From assembly GCF_963678635.1 (NCBI RefSeq), contig NW_026971066.1, positions 1-33,437 on the forward strand: DNA of 33,437 bases, given 5' to 3'. Source of the stretch: Symsagittifera roscoffensis (lineage: Eukaryota; Xenacoelomorpha; Acoela; Convolutidae). The position numbers and the translations under genes are program-made. Positions 17,844-25,110 of this stretch are shown piece after piece; the first letter of the stretch is position 1; each line of letters starts with the position of its first letter. A model generated the notes under the pieces. The model searched no databases, was not told the DNA's origin, and saw nothing but the letters and a program-made list of their open reading frames with translations.

Positions 17844-17868
17844 GATCCAAGGATAAGCCTTGATGATC
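17844..17868. repeat. Leader hairpin repeat, copy 1
   Basis: A 25-nt sequence beginning GATCCAAGG and ending CCTTGATGATC. The AAGG/CCTT and outer GATC/GATC segments are complementary, so it can fold as a hairpin. An identical copy lies 60 bp away at 17904-17928. Confidence 0.75.
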
Positions 17869-17903
17869 AAATTTAAAATTTAATTAAGTAGAAAATGATT
17901 TAA

Positions 17904-17928
17904 GATCCAAGGATAAGCCTTGATGATC
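17904..17928. repeat. Leader hairpin repeat, copy 2
   Basis: Exact 25-nt copy of 17844-17868 with unlike sequence between the two. Two identical hairpins in a retroelement leader suggest paired dimerisation or packaging stems; this is inferred from position. Confidence 0.75.
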
Positions 17929-18253
17929 TGGTTTTAAAAATTAAGTGACTTTAAGTTTTAATAAAGTTTTAAATTTGTGTAAAGGAAAGATTAGTGTTTT
18001 ATGATATTAGTGAGTTGATGATTGCTGTTGTGTTTTAGGTGATGAAGCTGGAACAACAAGATGATTTCTGATTACTAACCATTTATTGTCATGCTGCTAA
18101 TTTTTATTTTTATTTTCCAATAAATATTTTTCAAACATGTTTTGTATAATACTGCAGATAGGAAAACGATCTTAGATCTTTTTATCAATCGTTATTGTAT
18201 AATATTAATTTTGTTTAGCGCCTGAAATGATTTTGAAGATTAACTTCAAGGTT

Positions 18254-18487
18254 TTATGTTTGCAAATGGAAATCTAAATTCATTGCAAGTAGTATTCGAA
18301 ATATAAAAGTTTGTTCTGGCTTTTGCCGAACTATCATATAACTATACGGCAAGTTTCTACTTTGTCGTATGTCGTCTTTGGTTCGAGGTCTTCTTCCAAT
18401 TCCGGGTAGTTCTATTATGGTTCGGAATATTGGCTCTGATCTATTGAGTCGGAGAGACATTTCAATTAAATTATTGTCGTATAACAT
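18254..18487 (-). CDS. 77-codon ORF in the leader, doubtful
   Basis: The first ORF after the primer-binding site. Its product (77 aa) is rich in Arg, Leu and Ile with a mid-section RRPRTKDD and no membrane segment, and its composition is more balanced than the chance frames nearby. It may be an upstream ORF that regulates translation, the first exon of a spliced protein, or chance. There is no motif and no overlap with another gene to support it. Confidence 0.3.
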   Translation of the reverse strand: MLYDNNLIEMSLRLNRSEPIFRTIIELPGIGRRPRTKDDIRQSRNLPYSYMIVRQKPEQTFIFRILLAMNLDFHLQT

Positions 18488-18555
18488 TTTGTAAATGTTT
18501 TTGTCTAATTTCTAATCTAATTTTGGTTAATTCTAATCTAGTAAGGTCTTGTTCG

Positions 18556-18573
18556 AGACTTATGGTCGCACCA
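18556..18573 (-). promoter_or_regulatory. Primer-binding site (tRNA type not assigned)
   Basis: Two bases inside the 5' LTR the sense strand reads TGGTGCGACCATAAGTCT. TGG is the complement of the CCA end of a tRNA, and the position is right for minus-strand priming. The implied tRNA 3' end would be AGACTTATGGTCGCACCA. I could not match this to a specific isoacceptor from memory. Confidence 0.7.
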
Positions 18574-18775
18574 GATGAGTTAGGACCGAAGTGTATAACT
18601 CATAGAGTAATTTCGGATAGGGTACACCGTCTGCTCGTCACGCTATCTTATTTTCGGCCGGATAGATTCGTGCAACTTCTTAGTCTAATACCGATCCTAA
18701 TCTTACTCTTATACTATCTAGTCTCAGGTTGTTTAACTAGTCTCTGCTAGGCTCAATAGATCTAGGGTATACTGG

Positions 18776-18781
18776 TTTATT
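18776..18781 (-). terminator. Poly(A) signal AATAAA in 5' LTR
   Basis: Copy of the 3' LTR signal at the equivalent position. Because the element lies in sense orientation downstream of receptor exons, this signal could also end host transcripts; that is inference. Confidence 0.5.
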
Positions 18782-18842
18782 GCGGCTGCTGAAGTGCTCG
18801 GGAGAGTCCAACTAATTTCTAAGTTAAATTCAAATCTCTCTG

Positions 18843-18870
18843 GTGCTGAAATTACAAGTAACTTCAGCAC
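18843..18870. repeat. 28-nt palindrome in the 5' LTR
   Basis: Identical to the dyad at 387-414 of the 3' LTR, at the equivalent position. It lies upstream of the AATAAA in the sense direction. A transcription-factor dyad or an RNA stem in R/U3 are both possible. Confidence 0.7.
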
Positions 18871-18989
18871 TTACAAATAAGTGGGTTGTTAGTTAGATGG
18901 ATCATGATTGGTTAATATTAAATACTTTACATTGGTAAAACATTTAATTTATCCAATCATAAAATATAGTTTAGATCAGGTTCCACTCA

Positions 18990-19290
18990 TATTTCATGAG
19001 AGGGATTTAATAGCCGCTTACGCGTTAATAGCGAAATAAATCACGCGTCGTCAGTTGTCCCAAATTGAATAAAATTGCAATCTCTAAACCTCCATAACTA
19101 CACCAAAAATGATCACAGGTGAAATATCTTTTTAGATTTGGGCTCAAGACAGCAATTACTTTAGACTGATCTAAAAAAATTTCCGTCAAAAATGGCTAGT
19201 TAGTTAAAAAGTTGAAATTTGACTGGAGAAAAAACCACCCGAGTACTAATGTTCCGTCACTTTCTTCGCAAGTCGGAACAATAAGTGCGG
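18990..19290 (+). repeat. Fold-back family fragment abutting the 5' LTR
   Basis: Contains the family core (CTTACGCGTTAATAGCG, GTTGTCCCAAATTG, ATGATCACAGGTGAAATATC, TTAAAAAGTTGAAATTTG, a GGAGAAAAAACCA block, ending near CGGAACAATAA). It has the orientation of the right arm at 24855-25110. Similarity begins essentially at the LTR edge, so this is the junction at which the LTR terminus was lost. Confidence 0.75.
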
Positions 19291-19821
19291 TTAAATTGCC
19301 TACATAAATAATGCGATTATTGAAATTATACGCATTTTAGTCTAGTGCAAGCATACTCGCTGGGCAATCCAAAGAGTTATCCATATGCCTTCAACTTTTG
19401 TAAAATTGGTGTATACAATAGCTTACATCATTTTTAAATGAAAAAACGCTCAACAATCGTTTAAATCAATCTATCGGGTTATTTCGAGTGTTTTTTAGAA
19501 AATAAAGTTAAAACTAGCCAATATTTGAACAAATTTTAAAAACCATTCAAATTGCTCATTTTGAAGCAAAGTTGTGAGCTCAAATCTTGCTCCAAATTGG
19601 ATGTAAAATCTAAACCTTGCTTGCCCGATTTATTGAAACGCATATAGTACGTCCTCCTGGAGAGCCTCAAAACAAACAGCTGTAATTTCATATGAAAACA
19701 ATAAAAATGGCTGCAAAAGCCCGAAAAAAGCGTAAAGTAGGAAAAATTGTGATGTGGAGTTTTGTGAAGTTGTGGGTATGTTTGATATATATTGATAGTG
19801 TCGGACAAGGAATGCACTTAC
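19291..19821 (-). other. Intron 3' of receptor exon 2 (partial)
   Basis: AT-rich sequence following the consensus donor of exon 2. I found no exon that continues the receptor after the DRY motif in this stretch; open frames here do not resemble TM4. The next exon must lie beyond the retroelement or be too diverged to see. Confidence 0.55.
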
Positions 19822-19994
19822 GGAGTTGGAGACGGACCAGTATCTGTCGATGCAAATGAGGAATATGGAGAGAAGGGAGGTGTAGCAGAGAGCGTAGTCC
19901 AGCTGCAGCCACAGATTGCACACAAAGTGTCCCAGGGGCCACCCCACCCCCACAGTCACCATGTACACAGTGAACAGGGGGATGGAAACCAGGC
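19822..19994 (-). CDS. GPCR exon: end of TM2 loop, ECL1 and TM3 (muscarinic/aminergic type)
   Basis: A 173-nt internal exon. The acceptor is TTCTGTGCAG (polypyrimidine-rich) and the donor is GTAAGT immediately after codon TCC, so it begins in phase 1 and ends in phase 0. It encodes 57 complete codons with the class A landmarks: Trp in extracellular loop 1 (GWPLG), the disulfide Cys before TM3 (VCNLWL), the TM3 Asp that binds cationic amine ligands (LQLDYA) and DRY at the cytoplasmic end (CIDRYWSV). The WPLG...CNLWL..DY pattern is closest to muscarinic acetylcholine receptors; histamine or other aminergic receptors remain possible. It is an internal piece of a plasma-membrane receptor. Confidence 0.85.
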
Positions 19995-20806
19995 CTGCAC
20001 AGAACAAAACAACACAAAGTAGAACCACTCAGTCACATATGTCAACCTGTATCCATAGTTTGCTCCTCGTCTCCGCAAAAAGAGTAGTCTTAAGCCGAAA
20101 TATATCCTCAAACGTCATCGTTAATTAGGACGCACAAAACAGACATTTACAAATCAGATTTTGAAGACTAAGTTTCCATTCTATCTATTTGATTCCGTCT
20201 AAAGCTATCAATATATTGTAGAAATTCTGAACCAATTGAAAAAAGAATAGTGAAAAATAGTCGATCATATTTTGGTAGGCTAATCATGATACCATCTCGA
20301 GATTGCGAACTTTGCGGCCTTGGGAAGGGTGCAGTCTACCACGTGAAAAAAATATATTTTCAATTCTTTAACTTCCAATTTAAATTAAAATTGACCAGCA
20401 TTTTCCCGGAAATTGATTTACCATACCAATTCTCCGTAGATTTCAATGAGTTCACAAAAGGTTACCAAAACTTGGGCCGCAGTCTATATGAACACCTGAT
20501 ATTTGGTCACCTGAATCTTGGTAACCTTGGCCAATTTCCTGTAGTGAGACTCGCAAATGGCAAAAATATGGGGTGAAGAATAGCTCGCTCACTTCTAGCT
20601 TACGGCATTCCTTAACCTGACCAGCTACGGCTCGAATAGCACTAAGCCATGTGCAAATTGTATAATGCGTTGGGTTGCCAAAAAGAGCGTCGAATATCAA
20701 AATAACCGTCTGGAATAAGGGGAAGCAAAACACAAGCGGATTATTGTTAGACATGCCAAACTGCCCTAAGGCAGATCCACTCTGGCAGACACGAAGTGAC
20801 CTTTAC
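19995..20806 (-). other. Receptor intron (812 bp)
   Basis: Bounded by G|GTAAAG at 20806 and TGTGCAG|G at 19995, splitting a glycine codon in phase 1. No supported gene lies inside; open frames on both strands around 20250-20750 are short and lack any recognisable domain. Confidence 0.8.
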
Positions 20807-20932
20807 CTATGATCATGTCTGCACATGCGAGAGAGATGATGTAGTAGTTGGAGAAGCGGTGCAGTTTGCGGTCAGTGATGAATGCAATCACCACCAGCAC
20901 ATTGCCGAAGAACGTCAACGCACTCACACACA
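20807..20932 (-). CDS. GPCR exon: TM1-TM2 (muscarinic/aminergic type)
   Basis: A 126-nt internal exon, acceptor GATGTTTAG and donor GTAAAG. It encodes 41 full codons with the TM1 Asn in GNVLVV and the TM2 signature SLACADMIIG, including the conserved TM2 Asp. NYYIISLACADMIIG is close to the muscarinic TM2 signature. Splicing to 19994 keeps the frame (G|GC glycine). The exon starts within TM1, so at least one upstream exon with the N terminus is missing; I did not find it up to 33437. TM4-TM7 are also not in the window. Confidence 0.85.
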
Positions 20933-21300
20933 CTAAACATCATCACCCTTTAGATATATATCACCATCACCCAGGTAGTCAACTTGAAAATCTTGAAAAA
21001 TTATCAAAGATAGCAAAGAATCTTTAAACATTCGGTGTGTTTTTTAGAGCTTCAAAAATTATTACTACATCCTCAGAAACCCGTATGATGGCTCTGCAGC
21101 TCACAGAAATCCGCATGCTATTTGCAGAATTTACTTATGTACTGAATTTGGAGGTTCAGTTTTGACACGTTTTAAGGCTTGTCTCTGCATTCCCCAGTTT
21201 TATAAAGGTACAGTTTTGCCCCGTAACAGGTTTTGGGAACAGGTGCATGCTGAATATGCTGCAACAGGTTTTGGGGACATAAGCATGGTGTTGCAGCTAG
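20933..21300 (-). other. Upstream receptor intron, start
   Basis: No gene seen. A diverged repeat near 21200-21290 contains two copies of a GGTTTTGGG(A/G)ACA motif with ATGCTG-like neighbours, each followed by a GCATG(C/G) stretch. Confidence 0.4.
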
Positions 21301-21303
21301 GGG

Positions 21304-21359
21304 ACCAAGTTAACATACCCGCCCCCAAATACGTTTAGGGCGGAGGATGTTAACTTGGT
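21304..21359. repeat. 56-nt hairpin with perfect 13-bp stem
   Basis: ACCAAGTTAACAT at 21304-21316 pairs with ATGTTAACTTGGT at 21347-21359, and an inner CGCCC/GGGCG pair (21320-21324, 21338-21342) extends the stem. Related TTAACTTGGT and TCAACTTGAT sequences recur at about 21450 and 21487, suggesting it is part of a small mobile element ending near 21560. Confidence 0.65.
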
Positions 21360-21611
21360 TCTGTGTTCGATTTTTCAGCCAATCAGAATAGAGCATTTTA
21401 CACGCAGCGCTTACCAAATTTAATTTAAATTGAACGCTGGGGGATGATCTTAACTTGGTCTCTTTGGGAGGGGAGGGGGGTCCGCATGTCAACTTGATCC
21501 CAGCTAGGTTTAGGGGGCTATAGGCCTGGAATGATTTTAACCACCAATCATTCATTTAAAAACTTTCGCAAGAAGTTTGCGCTCAACTTTGATGAAAGGC
21601 TGAGTTTTTGA

Positions 21612-21648
21612 TGAGTTTCATCAAGTTTCATCAAGCTTCATCAAGATT
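21612..21648 (+). repeat. Short tandem repeat TTTCATCAAG
   Basis: Three to four imperfect copies of a 10-nt unit (TTCATCAAG preceded by T or C) in a row. A simple tandem repeat without coding potential. Confidence 0.6.
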
Positions 21649-21827
21649 TTAACATTTCTAGACTTCCGAGCTCTTCCAAATACAAGCACTTTCTGAAAGT
21701 CTTTGGAAGATAATGATAAAAACCTTATCCGTTTGCTGGCGCGGACTCAGAAAATTTTCGAAACAAACATACGAAATGAGTTCTCGGAAAATTGAAGGTG
21801 TGCAGCAAAAAATTGGAAAAATAGTAG

Positions 21828-21941
21828 AAAAAGTAGAAAAAACACAGCTTTTCAGATTTTGTTTCAAAATTATCTTTTTAGTACAAAAAGTAGAAAAACA
21901 CAACTTTTCAGATTTTTGTTTCAAAATCATCTTTTTTGTTT
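21828..21941 (+). repeat. Two tandem copies of a 57-bp unit
   Basis: Units at 21828-21884 and 21885-21941 begin AAAAAGTAGAAAAA and share CTTTTCAGATTTT and GTTTCAAAAT, differing at a few positions. An overlapping 86-codon plus-strand frame simply reads this repeat and is not a gene. Confidence 0.7.
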
Positions 21942-22723
21942 CTAGAAAAAAATTATCGCAGTTAAGGGATTGATTTAGAAAGTGAATTCAAAAGAAACAA
22001 AAACTTAACCAGTTAAGTAGAAAAATGAGAGTGAATAAATTGTACAAAAACGATGAAAAAATTGCTGAATCTAAATGAGTATGAACTGCTTTCGCACATT
22101 AACATTGACCTAAGCGTTTTCGTTGACCATATTTGACAATGAAAGGTGGATGTATAGTTGGTCGCATTCCCCATCAATTTTTGTAGCGTATTCGTCGTGT
22201 CTCAGTTCCCACCAGATGTCCGTTAAAACACCGTCCTCTTTGAAGAGACATGTGTTCTACTTAATTGTGGAGCCAATAAAGACAAGCTAGCGTAACCTTT
22301 CCAATCTACTACCTGAATTCGACTGCATCCATCATATTTGGCATCAAACACGTGTATGAATAAGGGTCAAAAATTAGGAGATCACATGAATCAGGTAAGC
22401 TTTGCAATTTTGATTCAAAGGTGTGTCCATCAAATAAAAGTTGCTCCTGGCAATGTAATTATATTACCGATTTGAGCGTCTGATTGATAGCTACATCGCT
22501 CTTGGTAAAAATACCTACGAGGCTGAAAATTGTATTTTTTTCTGTCATGGAACCACATAAACTAATTATGATTTATTTTTACCCTTTATTTCATTATTAT
22601 AATATAACTTTTAACTTGATAACAAACATCCCGGGTTGAAGTCAATGAAAAAATCAGTACTTTTTCAGAAATGTATTAGAAAAATATCAGTTCTGTATCA
22701 GATTCTGGCAGGTGGCAATTTAT
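21942..22723. other. Non-coding, no feature seen
   Basis: AT-rich DNA without a supported ORF, splice-bounded exon or clear repeat. Confidence 0.4.
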
Positions 22724-22905
22724 CTCTGATCAGAGAAAAAAACAGCAGTACTGTAACAATACTGAATCAGTATTGCTACAGTACTGTTTTTAGTCTGCTA
22801 TTTTTCTGATCAGAGTAAAACCAGAAATTTTGTTCTGATAATTCTCTGATCAGAATAAAATCAGAGGTTTTGTTCTGACCCTTCTCTGAATCATAATAAA
22901 ATCAA
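22724..22905. repeat. Palindrome with adjoining tandem repeats
   Basis: The arms begin CTCTGATCAGAG at 22724 and end CTGATCAGAG at 22815, with CAGTACTGT(A)...TACAGTACTG pairing toward a centre near 22770; arm length is about 46 bp. The right side continues as three diverged 40-bp units each containing CTGATCAGA, AAAATCAGA and TTTTGTTCTGA. Looks like a small miniature inverted-repeat element or a hairpin satellite. Confidence 0.65.
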
Positions 22906-23752
22906 AAGCTTTAATTTTTTGAAGTTTGAAAGTTAAGAGTGATATGCCATAAACATAGGAGAAGAATGTCGTTACATTAATCGTTACTAAAAATTTTGAC
23001 ACTTTAATTTAAGGAGTTAATCATAATTTTTTAGTAGTTTTGAAGGACATATTTTGAAAAAAAGTAACATGAACAGCAGTATAAAGAGATATTTTTCCAT
23101 ATTAAAAATCCAACAAACAGCTACTCCCCCAAACTGGAATGAAAAACTTGGGTTTTGATTATTGTGATTGTATATCATTTTAAACTGTTTTTGAAAATTG
23201 TTAAGCTATGACAATTATCTACAAATTGAATACATGCCATGTCGAAACAAATTTGGCGCATAATTTTTGCTCATTTCGAAATCACGTTTATGATGTTTAA
23301 GGTGGCCAAACTGTCCTAATGTCGGGTTATCATAACGAGACAAAACATCACCGAAAGCCCATAATTATTGGAAAAAAGAAAAGAAAAATGAGTTCCCAGT
23401 TTCACATTAGGTTGCGTTAACTGAACTTCTGCGAAGTGCAGTGATTACGTCTAATTGACTATTTGAAGAACAACCAGTTCAATTACTTTCAGTGTTCTTC
23501 GTGATAGAACTTGAAAGTACGACGATTTAGTCACTCTATCTTAAGCAGGACCCTTCAAAGTAAAATTTTATCTCTATCGATAGTTTGAAGATGAAAATGT
23601 TAATATCTTTTTGAATAGGGCAATTAAAAATGAACGATTTGCTTCAAAGATTTGCATAAATTAGGTCGGTAATGGAAAGAAGAGAAATTACTCTTGAAGG
23701 TAATTTATTGTCTGAAGGCGAGTACTCGTTGGAGTATCATATTAGTTCGAAT
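22906..23752. other. Non-coding, no feature seen
   Basis: No supported ORF, RNA gene or repeat in this stretch. Confidence 0.4.
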
Positions 23753-25110
23753 TTATTGTTCCGATTTTCGATACGAAAGTAACGGAATATTTGTGCTCGG
23801 GGTGGGTTTTTTTTTCTTCAGACAAATTTCGACTTTTTAACTAGCCGTTTTTGACGCAAATTTTTTTTACATCATTCGAAAACTATTGTTGTCCTGAGCT
23901 TGAATTTGAAAAGATATTTCACCTGTGATCATTTCTCGTAAAGTTATGGGGGTTTAAAGATTGCCATTTTGGCCAATTTGGGACAATTAACGCGCGATAA
24001 ATTTCGCGCTATTAACGCGTAAGCGAGATTTAATCCGTCTTAGAAATCGTTCCAAATTAATTCAAGGAAGCTTATATGCCATAATTGATTTGTTAATAGG
24101 CGCAAAATCTATCGCTTTGTACTTAGTATGACGTGTGGGGGGATGTTTTTACAAAAAATCTCAAATTTTTTCAATTTTTTTTTATTACTTTGAAATTTTT
24201 CATCTTATTAATGCTCCATAGACCTTAAAAGGCAGTCGGAACTTTCAGGGCTTCGCCCTGATAAGAGCAGTCTTGTTTCGAGTTTATACACATGATACTC
24301 CAACACGCATTTATCATACTCATTATGTTCCAGCGCGGCACATGATACCTCAAATACGTATAATTATGCTGTTGTATTCGGCTAGCTGATCGAAAATAAA
24401 GAATCGGTAATAAAAATGTGCAAAACATTCCTTTTTTCAATTGTAGCAAAAAAAAATATTTTTTTCTCAACCCGTAAAAATTACAGAGTGAGATAGTGTT
24501 CACAAAATTGATTGCCAGTACTTTTGAATAAAATAACACCCTTTTGGGAAAAATTTGAAGGCATTAATCAAAGAAGCGATCAATATCAAATGGCCGTTAT
24601 GTCAATAATTTGTCAGTTGTTCTTACTTCCCAGAATTAAAAAATATACAACACTGCTCGTACCAAGGCGAAGTCTTTATTATTCTGACTGCCTTTTAAGG
24701 TCTATGGAGCAGTGTTCGCTTTAAAAAATTGTGAATTTTTGGAAAAAGAAAAAAAAAATTTTCTTGTCATTTGACAAGCCATATAAAGTACAGAGTAATA
24801 ATTTTTGCCCCTTGTAACGTAGCTTTTACGAAAAATAGTCTGCTTGAATTAATTTGGAACGATTTCTAAGACGGATTAATTCTCCGCTTTACGCGTTAAT
24901 AGCGCGAAGTATATTGACGGAAATTGACCACATTGGCAATATTTAAGCCCCCATAACGATACAAAAAAACTAATCACAGGGGAGTATTATTTTTTATTTG
25001 AGCTCACACAATAAAATTTTTGTATGCTTTAAAAACTTTTCTACTTAAAAAGTTGAAATTTGCCTGGAGAAAAAACCATTCTCAAGTATTCCTTCACTTT
25101 CTTCAAAATT
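23753..25110. mobile_element. Fold-back element with about 500-bp inverted arms
   Basis: Left arm about 23753-24285 and right arm about 24645-25110 are inverted, diverged copies. Matching landmarks are the outer GAAAGT...TTTTTTC(T)TC block, GATCA near CACCTGTGATC, the ACGCGTTAATAGCGC core, CTAAGACGGATTAA, and an inner 27-bp match (24214-24240 with 24683-24709, one mismatch). The arm contains its own perfect hairpin CAGGGC-TTC-GCCCTG at 24246-24260. The roughly 360-bp centre has no transposase-like frame. Fragments of the family lie at 18990-19290, 27535-27670 and 29145-29655, so it is a dispersed non-autonomous element. Confidence 0.8.

Larger units (their letters stand above)
17324..18555 (-). 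other. 5' leader of the retroelement
   Basis: A 1.2-kb leader between the primer-binding site and ORF A. It contains three copies of a GGGTTGG...AATCGA motif, two copies of a 25-nt hairpin-forming repeat, a strong GTAAGT splice donor at 17509-17504, a 6-bp-stem hairpin TTGAAG-ATTAA-CTTCAA near 18233 and a 77-codon ORF close to the primer-binding site. A leader of this length normally carries packaging, dimerisation or internal ribosome entry signals, and these repeats are the obvious candidates; the function is inferred. Confidence 0.6.
122..18989 (-). mobile_element. Giant Ty3/gypsy (Metaviridae) LTR retroelement with envelope and accessory ORFs
   Basis: An LTR retrotransposon or endogenous retrovirus-like element of about 18.9 kb, read on the minus strand. 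Near-identical LTRs bound it, a primer-binding site follows the 5' LTR and a polypurine tract precedes the 3' LTR. Domain order in the polyprotein (capsid, CCHC, protease, RT, RNase H, integrase) is that of Ty3/gypsy rather than copia. The integrase ends in a GPY/F module and no chromodomain is visible. Typical gypsy elements are 5-9 kb; the excess lies in a long leader, a long Gag, and about 8 kb downstream of Pol holding membrane, envelope and unrecognised ORFs. LTR identity and intact ORFs point to a recent insertion. The outer end of the 5' LTR is truncated. Confidence 0.95.
18576..18989 (-). repeat. 5' LTR, truncated at its outer end
   Basis: Matches 122-533 with one internal substitution (near 18928), one 2-bp indel (near 18597) and one possible mismatch at the very end (18987). 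The inner end is followed on the minus strand by 2 bases and then the TGG of the primer-binding site. The outer end stops about 81 bp short of the TG inferred from the 3' LTR and runs directly into a fold-back repeat. Loss of the U3 terminus removes the integrase attachment end of this copy and explains why no target-site duplication is seen. Confidence 0.85.

Noticed and set aside
19630-20028. A single 132-codon minus frame spanning the receptor TM3 exon
   Set aside because: Its first residues and its last 50 or so lie in intron sequence; the consensus acceptor at 19995 and donor at 19821 define the real exon.
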